This document shows positions 1-11,403 of a stretch of DNA of 34,449 nt, piece by piece. How positions within the stretch are numbered: the stretch's first letter is position 1; each line of letters opens with the position of its first letter. This stretch comes from Candidatus Dadabacteria bacterium. Its GTDB lineage: Bacteria; Desulfobacterota_D; UBA1144; Nemesobacterales; CSP1-2. The notes beneath the pieces were generated by a model. That model had not been told where the DNA came from. It saw only the letters and a program-made list of their open reading frames with translations, and ran no database searches. The position numbers and the translations under genes are program-made. Location: assembly GCA_023250035.1 (NCBI GenBank), contig JAHFBK010000009.1, forward strand, positions 1-34,449, in the 5' to 3' direction.

Positions 1-1
1 T

Positions 2-136
2 GCAAGATTAGTTTTTCAGGCTCATCATCTTGATCTGGAATTCTATGACAAGCATTACACGGAAGGAGCATATACAGAGGTTCATAGAAATCACTTTAAA
101 CTCTGGCATCCGGAGATCGCGGAATTGTTTGATTAG
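2..136 (+). CDS. C-terminal end of an upstream CDS truncated by the window edge; product unknown
   Basis: Open frame 2 from the window start: ARLVFQAHHLDLEFYDKHYTEGAYTEVHRNHFKLWHPEIAELFD, stop TAG at 134-136. Confidence 0.5.
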   Translation, partial: ARLVFQAHHLDLEFYDKHYTEGAYTEVHRNHFKLWHPEIAELFD

Positions 137-143
137 ATGCGAT

Positions 144-290
144 TAGCCACGAATTGACACAGATAGGCACTAAGGAAAACAAGCAGGATGCAGGATACAC
201 GATGCAGGATGCATGTAAAAACTTTCATGGATCATGAATCATGCATCGCGCATCATTTTATTAGTGCGAATTCGTGTCCATCGGTGGCTA
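144..290. repeat. MITE-like intergenic element (family A) with about 30-bp imperfect terminal inverted repeats
   Basis: Left arm 144-173 tagccacgaattgacacagataggcactaa; reverse complement of right arm 261-290 is tagccaccgatggacacgaattcgcactaa (23/30 identical by eye). Interior rich in gatgcagg / catgcatc motifs shared with copies near 3364, 11306 and 25247. Confidence 0.75.
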
Positions 291-308
291 GATAGTTACG
301 ATTAAATT

Positions 309-614
309 ATGAAAATACTGTACAAGCGTCTTAAGACAAAGAGCGGGGGAGAGCAAGATGTTCTCTATGTCTCTGATAAGTGTGTCATCTTGCATAATCT
401 AGATCTAGATACTTATCTTTACAGCCCAAAGGAAGATTGGCTTAGAAAATACGGAAAGGTCAAGGGAAAAGTAGAGAGCGAGGTAGAAGTAGATGAAACC
501 GAGGTTAAAAAACTAATAGATATCGGAGAGATCTACATTGATCCTAGAGGAAGGATTCATGATATAGATAATAAGGAGTTCAGAGAGTTATTTGATTCTT
601 TGATTCCTAGATAA
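309..614 (+). CDS. hypothetical protein, 101 aa, charged
   Basis: ATG-initiated ORF, coding-like composition; no family recognised. Confidence 0.5.
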   Translation: MKILYKRLKTKSGGEQDVLYVSDKCVILHNLDLDTYLYSPKEDWLRKYGKVKGKVESEVEVDETEVKKLIDIGEIYIDPRGRIHDIDNKEFRELFDSLIPR

Positions 615-662
615 TTATTACTTTAACTCGACAATTACCTCTAGCTTGCTACTGGGTTTCAT

Positions 663-787
663 GTCATTGCGAACACGTTCACGGAGCCTGCACTGAGAGA
701 ATCGAATGTGTTCAGTGTAAACTCCGTGAAGTAATTTCTTCCATTTGTCCTTGGATTGCTTCGGTCGTTTTACTCCCTCGCAATGAC
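663..787. repeat. palindromic repeat with gtcattgcga / tcgcaatgac ends and a nested inner stem
   Basis: Terminal inverted repeat GTCATTGCGA (663-672) / TCGCAATGAC (778-787); inner stem ttcacggag (678-686) / ctccgtgaa (722-730). Confidence 0.75.
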
Positions 788-998
788 ACCTTTCGTCTTC
801 TTACATTAGCTCTGGTAATTATCTTACCCTCTCTTTTGAATACATCCAAAGGAAATAACTTTCACAATAGTTTAAGATAGGATTCTCAAGTCTCATAAAT
901 GCTATGATTAAATGAAGCTGAATTTTGCTTGAGGGAACTCCCTTTCCTCAGTTATCCTTTCCTCCATAGCCCTAAATGCATGGCAACACTTGTTAAGT

Positions 999-1066
999 GG
1001 CTACAAGAACACCAAGACAAAAAGGATTTAAACATATCTTTGTGCCTTAGTGCCTTAGTGGCTAAA
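999..1066. repeat. short copy of intergenic family B (gccactaaggcac-type arms)
   Basis: ggctacaagaacaccaagacaaaaagg ... ctttgtgccttagtgccttagtggc; the arms are imperfect inverted repeats and resemble arms at 19425-19564 and 28384-28556. Confidence 0.5.
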
Positions 1067-1091
1067 ATAAAAAACATAAACGATAAAATCA

Positions 1092-1625
1092 ATGGGCTTA
1101 ACAAAAAAGAATATCCTTATAACAGGACTACCGGGTGTTGGTAAGACGACTATTATTAAAAAACTTTCCGAAGAGTTAAGAAAATTCCACCCAGTTGGTT
1201 TTTATACAGAAGAGATAAGAGAAAAAGGGATTAGAAAAGGGTTTAAGCTTATAGGTCTTGATGGAGGTGAAGGGATTCTATCTCATGTAGATGTAAAAAG
1301 TACTTACACAGTTGGTAAATACAAGGTTGATATAAATAGCTTTGAAAATTTTATTGACTCCATACCATTTTTTGACCATACAATTAGTTTCATCATTATT
1401 GATGAGATTGGAAAGATGGAGTGTTTATCTGAAAAATTCACAAAACTCATGAAGGTGATTTTAGATTCTGAGAAATTGGTTGCTGCAACTATTGCCCTTC
1501 GGGGTATCGGACTTATCGAAGAGATAAAGAAAAGAGATGACATAAAGAGTTTCGAGATCACACCAAGTAATAGGGAATCTATATTATTTGAAATTTTGAG
1601 TGATGTAAAAAGATTATTAACTTAA
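1092..1625 (+). CDS. NTPase, THEP1 family (P-loop nucleoside triphosphatase)
   Basis: N-terminal Walker A GLPGVGKTT, FYTEEIREKGIRKGF, IIDEIGKMECLSEKF typical of NTPase_1/THEP1. Confidence 0.85.
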   Translation: MGLTKKNILITGLPGVGKTTIIKKLSEELRKFHPVGFYTEEIREKGIRKGFKLIGLDGGEGILSHVDVKSTYTVGKYKVDINSFENFIDSIPFFDHTISFIIIDEIGKMECLSEKFTKLMKVILDSEKLVAATIALRGIGLIEEIKKRDDIKSFEITPSNRESILFEILSDVKRLLT

Positions 1626-1711
1626 ATTCGAAATCCTACTCTCTATTTTCGAGCTAATTTAAACGCATAAGAAATACCGTATCAGCAAGGCTGAATCAGC
1701 TCAGGCTTATT

Positions 1712-2176
1712 TCAAGCGTGTACTGCGTACATATCTGGGTTTTGTAACCTCATAGCACGAAGCCGCATCTCAATAATATTAGCAAATCGCTTCATAAGCT
1801 CATAGCCAAGGTGATGGTCTTTCTCGCATTTTGTACGAAGGAATTTACCGTTTAGAGCAATGGCTTGTGTTGGTGCGACAGCTCGAGCATCGAATCGCCA
1901 GCGGTATGGCGGGAAGAGCCAAGACCAACCTAATACATCGCTCTCCCCAATGACCTGAATGACGATGGGATCACGTCCTTGTACGGTTACTACTTCAAGC
2001 GCCACTCTGCCCTGGCGAAGTATATAAAACTGATTAGCTTCCTCTCCCTCATGGAAGATAACATCTCCAGAATTGAAGTGCACATCGGATGTACAATCTA
2101 CTAACAGTTGAAGATAGCGTTTATCAAGTCCCTTAAAAAGTGGATGTTTTGAAAGTATAGTTTTAAGTCCTCTCAT
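1712..2176 (-). CDS. stand-alone cyclic nucleotide-binding domain protein (Crp/cNMP-binding fold without a visible HTH)
   Basis: HPLFKGLDKRYLQLL...FNSGDVIFHEGEEANQFYILRQGRVAL...; length 154 aa leaves no room for a C-terminal DNA-binding domain. Confidence 0.8.
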   Translation of the reverse strand: MRGLKTILSKHPLFKGLDKRYLQLLVDCTSDVHFNSGDVIFHEGEEANQFYILRQGRVALEVVTVQGRDPIVIQVIGESDVLGWSWLFPPYRWRFDARAVAPTQAIALNGKFLRTKCEKDHHLGYELMKRFANIIEMRLRAMRLQNPDMYAVHA

Positions 2177-2383
2177 AATTCTCTCCTTTGCTGAGATAGT
2201 AGTAATAGCATCGCTATGGGTTTCGACTCTCGATGAAGGCTCTATCTCAACTTATTAAAAGATACTTATGATATTATCCTAATTTCTAGATAAGTTATAT
2301 AATGATTATCACATTAACAATAGTCAACAAGATTAGTGGGTAAAATTGGGAAATTTGTTCCTTGACAACCTAGTAGATATTCT

Positions 2384-2902
2384 GTGAGAATTATAAATAT
2401 GAGCAATTCTATGAATCCAATTAATTTTTCTTGCTTTGATTCTATTTTAGGAACCCTCTTTGTTATCAGCACGCCTAAAGGTATTTCTAGGATCATATTT
2501 GGGAAGGATAGATTCAAGGAATTTATCAGAAACCTCGACGGAGTTAAGTTAACTGAAGGTGGCGAAGCAGAGAAATCAGCTAAAGAGGTTCACCTTTATC
2601 TTGAGGGCAAGTTAAAAGAGTTTCAATCAAAACTGGATTTATCTTCTGGAACTCCGTTTCAAATCTCTGTCTGGCGCGAGCTTTTAAAGATTCCTTATGG
2701 CAGAGTCAAAACCTATGGAGAAATTGCGGAGAAAATTGGAAATTCTCGTGCCGCTAGAGCCGTAGGCAGTGCAGTTGGTGCCAATCCAATTTCCATAATA
2801 GTTCCGTGTCATAGAGTGGTTGCAACAAATGGTTTGGGTGGATATTCTTGCGGGATCGAAATCAAGAAAAAACTTCTTCATATTGAAGGAGCCCTCTCTT
2901 AA
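2384..2902 (+). CDS. ogt: methylated-DNA--[protein]-cysteine S-methyltransferase
   Basis: Active-site PCHRVV, GTPFQISVWRELLKIPYGRVKTYGEIA. GTG at 2384; ATG at 2399 is an alternative start. Confidence 0.92.
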   Translation: MRIINMSNSMNPINFSCFDSILGTLFVISTPKGISRIIFGKDRFKEFIRNLDGVKLTEGGEAEKSAKEVHLYLEGKLKEFQSKLDLSSGTPFQISVWRELLKIPYGRVKTYGEIAEKIGNSRAARAVGSAVGANPISIIVPCHRVVATNGLGGYSCGIEIKKKLLHIEGALS

Positions 2903-3364
2903 GTGGAAAAATGGCTTACCCAGCTTTTTGCAACCTTTTTTTATCTGGGATACTCGCCTATTGCACCAGGGACAGCAGGTACACTCGGAGCGATCCTCCT
3001 TTTCTATCTACTTTCTCGTTTGTCTCCCTTAGTCTATCTTCCATTTCTCATTGGATTTATAATTCTTTCCATATGGGTTTCAGGTAGGGCAGCAGGGATA
3101 TTCGGAGGAACCGACCCAAGTCGGGTGGTAATAGATGAGGTTTGTGGGTTTTTGGTAACAATGTTTCTCATTCAACCAAGCTTGATAAATATAGTTTTGG
3201 GTTTTTTTCTCTTTAGATTGTTCGATATTGTAAAACCTCCACCGGTAAGAAGCTCAGAGCGCTTACCAGGTGGGTTTGGAATAGTGACAGATGACGTTGT
3301 GGCGGGGATTTATGCAAATATTGTGTTACAGATAATTACGAGACTAATATTAGCCAAGGATTAA
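2903..3364 (+). CDS. pgpA: phosphatidylglycerophosphatase A
   Basis: GYSPIAPGTAGTLGAI ... DPSRVVIDEVCGFLV ... FRLFDIVKPPPVRSSERLPGGFGIVTDDVVAGIYANI; GTG start abutting the ogt stop. Confidence 0.92.
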   Translation: MEKWLTQLFATFFYLGYSPIAPGTAGTLGAILLFYLLSRLSPLVYLPFLIGFIILSIWVSGRAAGIFGGTDPSRVVIDEVCGFLVTMFLIQPSLINIVLGFFLFRLFDIVKPPPVRSSERLPGGFGIVTDDVVAGIYANIVLQIITRLILAKD

Positions 3365-3495
3365 TGCGAATTAATACGAATGAAAATAATCGCTATATAA
3401 GATGCAGGATAAATGATGCACGATACAGGATGAAGGATTGATTTAAAAATTCATCTATCAGGAATCATGCATCTTGCATCATTTTATCAGCGCAT
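3364..3495. repeat. family A intergenic repeat copy
   Basis: gatgcaggataaatgatgcacgatacaggatg ... ggaatcatgcatcttgcatcattttatcagcgc, close to the copies at 144-290 and 25247-25353. Confidence 0.65.
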
Positions 3496-3511
3496 AGCAG
3501 GGGTAATTCAG

Positions 3512-4753
3512 ATGAAAATCGAAATCATCACAACGGGCGATGAGATAATGAGTGGGGTGACGCTTGATACTAACTTTCTCTGGGCAGCGGAGAAGCTAAT
3601 GAGTCTCGGTTTTGATCTTAGGTTCCATTCAAGTGTTGGCGATGATGAAGAAACCATGATAGAAGCTCTGAGAACTGCTAAGAGAAGATCACAGGCAGCA
3701 ATTGTCTCTGGCGGGCTTGGACCTACACCCGATGATCTAACAGCCGAGGTCGCCTCTCGATTCTTCGGAATTCCCCTTGAGCTGAATGACGGTGCTCTTC
3801 AGATGATAGAGGAGAGATTTAAGGAACAGGGAAGAAAGTTATTGGAAATAAACAAGAAGCAGGCTTACATGCCCAAAGGATCACAAATCCTTAAAAACTT
3901 CTGGGGTACTGCTCCCGGATTTCAATATCAAAAGGATGGTGTAGTTTTTTTCTTCCTTCCTGGGGTCCCGAAAGAGTTCAAGGCTATGATTGAGGAGTAT
4001 GTAATTCCGGAGCTAGATAAGAGGACTTTAGGACGGGATAAATTTAAAAGCCGAATGGTAAAAACATTTGGACTAAGGGAATCAGAGGTTGCAGAAAGAC
4101 TTAAGGGGATAGAAAGAGAAGGGATAAAAATAGGATATAGACCGAGTTTCCCAGAGATTCATATAAGAGTATCTGGTTATGGTGATACAGAAGAAAAGGT
4201 TGAGAAGACGGTATCAGAAGTTATAGAAGAGATAGCTTCAAGGCTTGGTGAGTACGTTTTTTCTGCCGAAGGGGAGACACTAGAGGAGGTTGTCGGAAAA
4301 CTCCTTTCCCGAAATAGGCTTACCCTTGCACTTGCTGAGTCATGCACAGGCGGGCTTGTTGCACATAGGATTTCAAACGTTTCAGGAAGCTCTAATTATT
4401 TTGAAAGAGGTATAGTCTCTTACAGTAACGAATCCAAGGTCGAGGTACTGGGAGTACCAAAAGAATTAATTGAATCTTTTGGGGCAGTTAGTAAAGAGGT
4501 AGTAGAGGAGATGGCTCAAGGGGTTAGAAGACTAGCAAACACAGATATAGGTATTTCAATATCCGGTATTGCAGGACCTACGGGAGGGACACCCGCTAAA
4601 CCTGTAGGGACTGTTTTCATCGGGATTTCTAATGAAAAAAAAGGAACAAGCTCTAAAAGATTTCAGTTTAAGGGCACAAGGGAGGAAATAAAGTTAATCG
4701 CTTCAGAGGTTGCACTTGATTGGATTAGGAAATTCGTTTTAAATAATGTATAA
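3512..4753 (+). CDS. cinA: CinA-like protein (competence/damage-inducible, with PncC-type nicotinamide-nucleotide amidohydrolase C-terminal domain)
   Basis: [70 protein letters not shown]. Start set to ATG 3512 because the track start at 3467 lies in the repeat. Confidence 0.95.
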   Translation: MKIEIITTGDEIMSGVTLDTNFLWAAEKLMSLGFDLRFHSSVGDDEETMIEALRTAKRRSQAAIVSGGLGPTPDDLTAEVASRFFGIPLELNDGALQMIEERFKEQGRKLLEINKKQAYMPKGSQILKNFWGTAPGFQYQKDGVVFFFLPGVPKEFKAMIEEYVIPELDKRTLGRDKFKSRMVKTFGLRESEVAERLKGIEREGIKIGYRPSFPEIHIRVSGYGDTEEKVEKTVSEVIEEIASRLGEYVFSAEGETLEEVVGKLLSRNRLTLALAESCTGGLVAHRISNVSGSSNYFERGIVSYSNESKVEVLGVPKELIESFGAVSKEVVEEMAQGVRRLANTDIGISISGIAGPTGGTPAKPVGTVFIGISNEKKGTSSKRFQFKGTREEIKLIASEVALDWIRKFVLNNV

Positions 4754-4779
4754 TTCATAGATTCAGGAAACATATAGTT

Positions 4780-5799
4780 ATGTCTAAAGAGGTACACACT
4801 AAAGAGGTAAACAAGGAAAAGGCGATAGAGCTTGCCTTATCTTCTATTGAGAAGCAGTTTGGAAAGGGTGCTATAATGCGCCTTGGTGCGGATGCCCAAA
4901 TCCCTGAGATTTCCGTAGTTAATACAGGTTCCATAGGATTGGATATTGCCCTTGGTGTTGGTGGGCTTCCAAGGGGTAGGATTGTGGAAATCTATGGGAC
5001 TGAGGCTTCTGGAAAAACTACACTTGCCCTTCACGCTATAGCCGAGGCACAAAAACAAGGTGGTATAGTTGCATTTGTTGATGCGGAACATGCACTTGAC
5101 ATAAGCTATGCTCAGAGGCTTGGAGTCAGAGTGGATGATCTATTAATTTCGCAGCCAGATTTTGGTGAACAGGCGCTTGAAATCGTTGACACCCTTGTAA
5201 GAAGTGGTGCTGTAGACGTGATAGTCCTTGATTCTGTTGCAGCATTAACACCAAAGGCAGAGATTGAGGGCGAAATGGGTGATGCTCATGTCGGACTTCA
5301 GGCAAGACTTATGTCACAGGCTTTAAGAAAGATCACGGCTACCGTGGGCAAATCAAAAACAATCGTAATTTTTGTAAACCAGACGCGAATGAAGATCGGT
5401 CTTCCTTCTTATATGAATCCTGAAACAACTACTGGTGGGACGGCATTAAAGTTTTATGCCTCAGTGAGAATTGATATAAGAAGAATCGGCTCTGTAAAAG
5501 AGGGAGAGGAGATTTCGGGAAACAGGGTAAGGGCAAAGGTTGTAAAAAATAAGGTCTCTCCTCCTTTTAGGGAAGCAGAGTTTGATATTCTTTTTGGCAT
5601 TGGGATTTCCCAAGAGGGTGAGGCAATTGATATCGGTTCCAATTCAAAAATAATTGAAAAAAGTGGGACTTGGTTCTCATACAAAGGGGAAAGGCTAGGT
5701 CAGGGAAGAGAAAATAGTAGATTATTTTTAAAGGAACACCCTGAGATTATGGAGAGAATTAAAGAAGAGATTCTATCGAAATATGCGTTACATAGTTAA
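4780..5799 (+). CDS. recA: recombinase RecA
   Basis: [44 protein letters not shown]-like and NQTRMKIG segments. Confidence 0.99.
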   Translation: MSKEVHTKEVNKEKAIELALSSIEKQFGKGAIMRLGADAQIPEISVVNTGSIGLDIALGVGGLPRGRIVEIYGTEASGKTTLALHAIAEAQKQGGIVAFVDAEHALDISYAQRLGVRVDDLLISQPDFGEQALEIVDTLVRSGAVDVIVLDSVAALTPKAEIEGEMGDAHVGLQARLMSQALRKITATVGKSKTIVIFVNQTRMKIGLPSYMNPETTTGGTALKFYASVRIDIRRIGSVKEGEEISGNRVRAKVVKNKVSPPFREAEFDILFGIGISQEGEAIDIGSNSKIIEKSGTWFSYKGERLGQGRENSRLFLKEHPEIMERIKEEILSKYALHS

Positions 5800-5818
5800 T
5801 AACATTTGAGGGTTGATC

Positions 5819-6973
5819 ATGGCTGAGAAAGAGATAGATGGACTTCTTAGAGCGGCTGTAAGGGCTGATGCTACTGATATACATCTTAAGGTCGGAAGCC
5901 CTCCGGTCTTTCGTATTGACGGGACACTTGTGTTTATAAAGGAGGCGCCTAGTTTTACGCAGGAAGTTTTGGAGAGGACGGCCTTCTCTTTGATGAATAA
6001 GTGGCAAAGAGAGAAGTATGAAAGAACCTTTGAGATGGATTTTGCATACGATATAGAGGGACTATCACGGTTCAGGTTTAATGTCTTTCAGCAGCAGGGA
6101 ACAATAGCTATGGCTATAAGGGCGGTTCCTTTCGAAATCCTGGGTTTTTCTGAGTTAAATCTACCGCCTATACTTGAGAAGATTTCTCAGGAGGAGCGCG
6201 GGTTAATAATTGCAACGGGAACGACGAGCAGCGGTAAATCTACAACCCTTGCCGCAATCATTGATTATATAAACTCGACTCGCCCAAGGCACATAATAAC
6301 GATTGAAGATCCCATTGAATACGTATACCGTGACAAAAAGAGCATTATACAACAGCGAGAAGTCGATATTGATACACTTTCATTTACAAACGCTTTAAGG
6401 TCTGCAATGAGGGAAGATCCAAATGTGATTCTTGTCGGTGAAATGCGCGATCTTGAAACGATGGAAATCGCTATGGCTGCTGCTGAAACTGGGCATCTGG
6501 TTCTTACAACACTCCATACCCTTGATGCGCAAGAGACGATTAACCGAATACTCACCATATTCCCGCCTAATCAGCATAATCAAATTCGCTACCAACTTTC
6601 TCAGATCTTAAAGGCGATAATTTCTCAGAGACTAATGCCTATAGCAAATGGAAAGGGTAGGCTTCCTGCAGTTGAGATGCTGATTGCTACAGGGAGGATT
6701 AGAGAATGTATCGCGGATCCAACAAAGACAGCGGAAATACGAACTGCTATTGAAGAGGGATATCTGCATTATGGGATGCAGACCTTCGATCAATGCTTGT
6801 TTGATTTTTATAAAAAAGGCCTGATCACTTATGACGAGCTCATGAGACAGGCAACGAATAAAGATGACCTTGCACTCAAGGTAAGTGGTATTACTTCGGG
6901 AGCGGATGCAATGGCAGAGGAGATTGATCGACGTGGAAAAGAACAGGCAAAACATGAAAGTATTAGGAATTGA
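5819..6973 (+). CDS. pilT: type IV pilus retraction-type ATPase PilT family
   Basis: ATDIHLKVGSPPVFRIDG, Walker A TGTTSSGKSTTLAAIIDYIN, ITIEDPIEY, GEMRDLETMEIAMAAAETGHLVLTTLHT. Confidence 0.93.
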   Translation: MAEKEIDGLLRAAVRADATDIHLKVGSPPVFRIDGTLVFIKEAPSFTQEVLERTAFSLMNKWQREKYERTFEMDFAYDIEGLSRFRFNVFQQQGTIAMAIRAVPFEILGFSELNLPPILEKISQEERGLIIATGTTSSGKSTTLAAIIDYINSTRPRHIITIEDPIEYVYRDKKSIIQQREVDIDTLSFTNALRSAMREDPNVILVGEMRDLETMEIAMAAAETGHLVLTTLHTLDAQETINRILTIFPPNQHNQIRYQLSQILKAIISQRLMPIANGKGRLPAVEMLIATGRIRECIADPTKTAEIRTAIEEGYLHYGMQTFDQCLFDFYKKGLITYDELMRQATNKDDLALKVSGITSGADAMAEEIDRRGKEQAKHESIRN

Positions 6974-7637
6974 AACATCAACAGGTTCCGGAAGCGTTGC
7001 GGTTTTAGAAGGTGACAAGGTTCTTGGAGAGTTTTTTCTGAATCTCGGTCCTACTCACACTGAAAAGCTTCTTCCCATGGTAGATTGGCTCTTAAAGGAG
7101 GTTGGTGTAGAAAAAAATGAGATTGAGGGGATCGCAGTTTCAAAGGGTCCGGGCTCTTTTACAGCACTAAGGGTAGGGATCTCTACCGCAAAGGGGCTTG
7201 CTTTCACTCTTGGAATCCCAGTGGTTGGGGTTTCGTCTCTTGAGGTTCTTGCAAGGAATCTGCTTTTTACTCCTTTATATATATGTTCTCTGATTGATGC
7301 TAAAAAGAAGGAGCTATATGCAGCGTTATTTAGATATTCTGATACCAACTTAAATAGGATTACAGATGATATTCTTATTTCTCCAGATGATATTTGTGAG
7401 ATGATCTCTGAAAAGACAATTTTTATCGGAAATGGTGCTTTGCTTTATAGGGATTTCTTGATAAACTCGCTTGGAGAGCTTGCGCTTTTTTGTCCTTCAG
7501 ACATCAACTTTCCCAAAGCTTCGAGTTGTGCTCATATAGGATCCTATATGTTCAAAAACGGCACCAAGGATGACTTATCGGCTCTCGCTCCTGAATATTT
7601 AAGGAAGTCAGAGGCTGAAATCTATAGAGATGGGTGA
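6954..7637 (+). CDS. tsaB: tRNA threonylcarbamoyladenosine biosynthesis protein TsaB
   Basis: MKVLGIETSTGSGSVAVLEGD, KGPGSFTALRVGISTAKGLA; start at ATG 6954 overlaps the pilT end. Confidence 0.93.
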   Translation: MKVLGIETSTGSGSVAVLEGDKVLGEFFLNLGPTHTEKLLPMVDWLLKEVGVEKNEIEGIAVSKGPGSFTALRVGISTAKGLAFTLGIPVVGVSSLEVLARNLLFTPLYICSLIDAKKKELYAALFRYSDTNLNRITDDILISPDDICEMISEKTIFIGNGALLYRDFLINSLGELALFCPSDINFPKASSCAHIGSYMFKNGTKDDLSALAPEYLRKSEAEIYRDG

Positions 7638-7863
7638 TATAATGAAGGAAATGGAGATAATTGAAAGGTTACTCGAAGGAGATGAAGAGTTTAAAAGGTT
7701 ATATTTTGAACATAGAAAGTTGGATGACACGGTAAAAGAGCTAGAAAAGAAGGGTACTCTTTCTATCGATGAAGAGCTAGAGGTTAAGAGACTAAAGAAG
7801 ATGAAGCTTGCACTCAAAGATAAGATGGAAGAAAAGATAAGAAGGATAAGAAAAAGTTTTTAA
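7630..7863 (+). CDS. DUF465/YdcH-like small coiled-coil protein
   Basis: LLEGDEEFKRLYFEHRKLDDTVKELEKKGTLSIDEELEVKRLKKMKLALKDKMEEKI fits the YdcH/DUF465 pattern; overlaps the tsaB stop. Confidence 0.75.
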   Translation: MGDIMKEMEIIERLLEGDEEFKRLYFEHRKLDDTVKELEKKGTLSIDEELEVKRLKKMKLALKDKMEEKIRRIRKSF

Positions 7864-7881
7864 GATGGGTGGTAGACTCTA

Positions 7882-9585
7882 ATGGCAAGAATGATTGGCG
7901 CACAAATGTTTTTTGAAACACTACTTGACCAAGGGGTGGATATAATCTTTGGTCTTCCCGGCGGATATGTGCTAAAGGTGTATGATGTTATGCCTAAGTA
8001 TACTAATGTCATAAAGCATGTCCTTTCAAGACACGAACAGGGAGCCACACATATGGCAGATGGTTATGCGAGAGCATCTGGAAGACCTGGCGTTGTGCTT
8101 GTGACATCTGGTCCAGCTGCTACCAACACGGTTACAGGAATTACCACCGCACATATGGATTCTTCTCCTGTGGTTGTCTTTACTGGTCAGGTTCCAACGC
8201 CTTATCTTGGAAGCGATGCCTTTCAGGAGGCAGACCATATTGGAATTACTAGGCCATGCACGAAGCATAATTGCCTTGTTAGGAAGACAAAAGATCTCCC
8301 ACAAGCTATGAAGGAGGCCTTTTATATTGCTGTTACAGGACGTCCAGGCCCTGTACTTGTTGACATGCCAAAAGATGTTCTTATCGGTGAGGATGAATTT
8401 GAAATTCCAAAGGAGATTAATCTAAGGGGTTACAAGCCGACAACAAAAGGTCACATAGGACAGATAAAGAAGGCGGTTGAGATGATTCTCTCAGCAAAAA
8501 GACCAGTTATCTTTGGTGGGGGAGGTCTTATCTGGTCTGAGGCTACGCCAGAACTCATAGAGTTTGTGCATAGGCTTAAGATTCCAGTAGCGCTTACCTT
8601 AATGGGACTTGGATCCTATCCCGTTAACGACCCATACTATATGAGCATGCTAGGAATGCACGGCTCTTATAAAGCAAATATGGCTGTTCATGAAAGTGAT
8701 TTAATTATCGCAATTGGAGCGAGGTTTGATGATAGGGCAACCGGTGGAAACTTTCCTAAGTTCGCTCCAAATGCAAAGATAGTTCATATAGATATTGATC
8801 CCTCAACAATTGATAAGAACATTCGTGTTCACTGTCCAATCGTTGGAGATGCTAAGCAAATACTGAAACAGATGCTTGAACTTATTCCCTCGAATCTAAA
8901 GATTGACAGGGGGGAATGGTTTGGAAAGATTGAGGAGTGGGGTCGAGAACACCCCCTTACTTACAGACAAAATGGGGATAAGATAATGACCTCTTTCCTT
9001 ATAGACACGCTCTGTAAGATTACAAATGGGGATGCTGTAATTGTGACTGATGTTGGCCAGCATCAAATGTGGGTTGCCCAATTCTATAGGTTTAATCGTC
9101 CTAGGACACATATTACATCGGGCGGGCTCGGCACTATGGGGTTTGGATTTCCGGCTGCAATTGGTGCAAAATTCGCACGCCCGAACGATATGGTGATATG
9201 CGTGTCAGGTGATGGAAGCTTCCAGATGAATATGCAGGAACTCGCCACAGCGGTAGAGAATCATATGGACTTAAAGATCATCGTAATAAATAACGAGCAT
9301 CATGGAATGGTAAGGCAGTGGCAAACGCTATTTTTCAATAGCAACTATTCAGCTTCTCATTTCGATGTAATGCCTGACTTTGTGAAGCTTGCTGAAGCAT
9401 TTGGTGCTAAGGGGTTAAGAGCAAAAAGACCGGATGAGCTAGAGGCTACACTAAGGGAGGGCCTCTTTACCGAAGGGGTTGTTCTCATAGAGGTAGTAGT
9501 TGACTACGAAGAGATGGTTTATCCGATGATCGCTCCTGGTGGTGCGATGAACGAAATGATTCTGGAGCCTGCAGATATGACTTGA
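7882..9585 (+). CDS. ilvB: acetolactate synthase large subunit
   Basis: ThDP enzyme motifs: FGLPGGYVLKVYD, RHEQGATHMADGYARASG, GDGSFQMNMQELATAVENHMDLKIIVINN. Confidence 0.95.
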   Translation: MARMIGAQMFFETLLDQGVDIIFGLPGGYVLKVYDVMPKYTNVIKHVLSRHEQGATHMADGYARASGRPGVVLVTSGPAATNTVTGITTAHMDSSPVVVFTGQVPTPYLGSDAFQEADHIGITRPCTKHNCLVRKTKDLPQAMKEAFYIAVTGRPGPVLVDMPKDVLIGEDEFEIPKEINLRGYKPTTKGHIGQIKKAVEMILSAKRPVIFGGGGLIWSEATPELIEFVHRLKIPVALTLMGLGSYPVNDPYYMSMLGMHGSYKANMAVHESDLIIAIGARFDDRATGGNFPKFAPNAKIVHIDIDPSTIDKNIRVHCPIVGDAKQILKQMLELIPSNLKIDRGEWFGKIEEWGREHPLTYRQNGDKIMTSFLIDTLCKITNGDAVIVTDVGQHQMWVAQFYRFNRPRTHITSGGLGTMGFGFPAAIGAKFARPNDMVICVSGDGSFQMNMQELATAVENHMDLKIIVINNEHHGMVRQWQTLFFNSNYSASHFDVMPDFVKLAEAFGAKGLRAKRPDELEATLREGLFTEGVVLIEVVVDYEEMVYPMIAPGGAMNEMILEPADMT

Positions 9586-9787
9586 TAAGTCAATTGAGCT
9601 TATTTGATTAGACATTCACTCTTGATCAGTCTCGGAAAAAATTTTATTGCAAGAAAAGTGAAAGCCCAAAACGCATAAATTTGACTTGCCATTTAATATT
9701 TAGCATTAGAGGATGGGGATTTAACACCTTATTCACTTCAATATCTGAGATAAGTTTCACATAAATTTCTAAACCGGAGGTTTAAAA

Positions 9788-11304
<1,517 letters not shown>

Positions 11305-11305
11305 A

Positions 11306-11380
11306 GGCAGGATGCAGGATGCACATAACTTTCATGCATCATGAATCGTGTATCATGAATCATGCATGCATCATTTGATT
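11306..11380. repeat. family A intergenic repeat copy between ilvC and psd
   Basis: aggcaggatgcaggatgcacataactttcatgcatcatgaatcgtgtatcatgaatcatgcatgcatcattt. Confidence 0.65.
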
Positions 11381-11403
11381 TTTGCCTAAAAACTAATGAG
11401 CTG

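Noticed and set aside
929-1144. 71-aa plus-strand ORF
   Set aside because: It runs through the family B repeat and overlaps the THEP1 NTPase start; no coding character.
2362-2398. Possible promoter (ttgaca at 2362) before ogt
   Set aside because: No convincing -10 box at 16-18 nt spacing.
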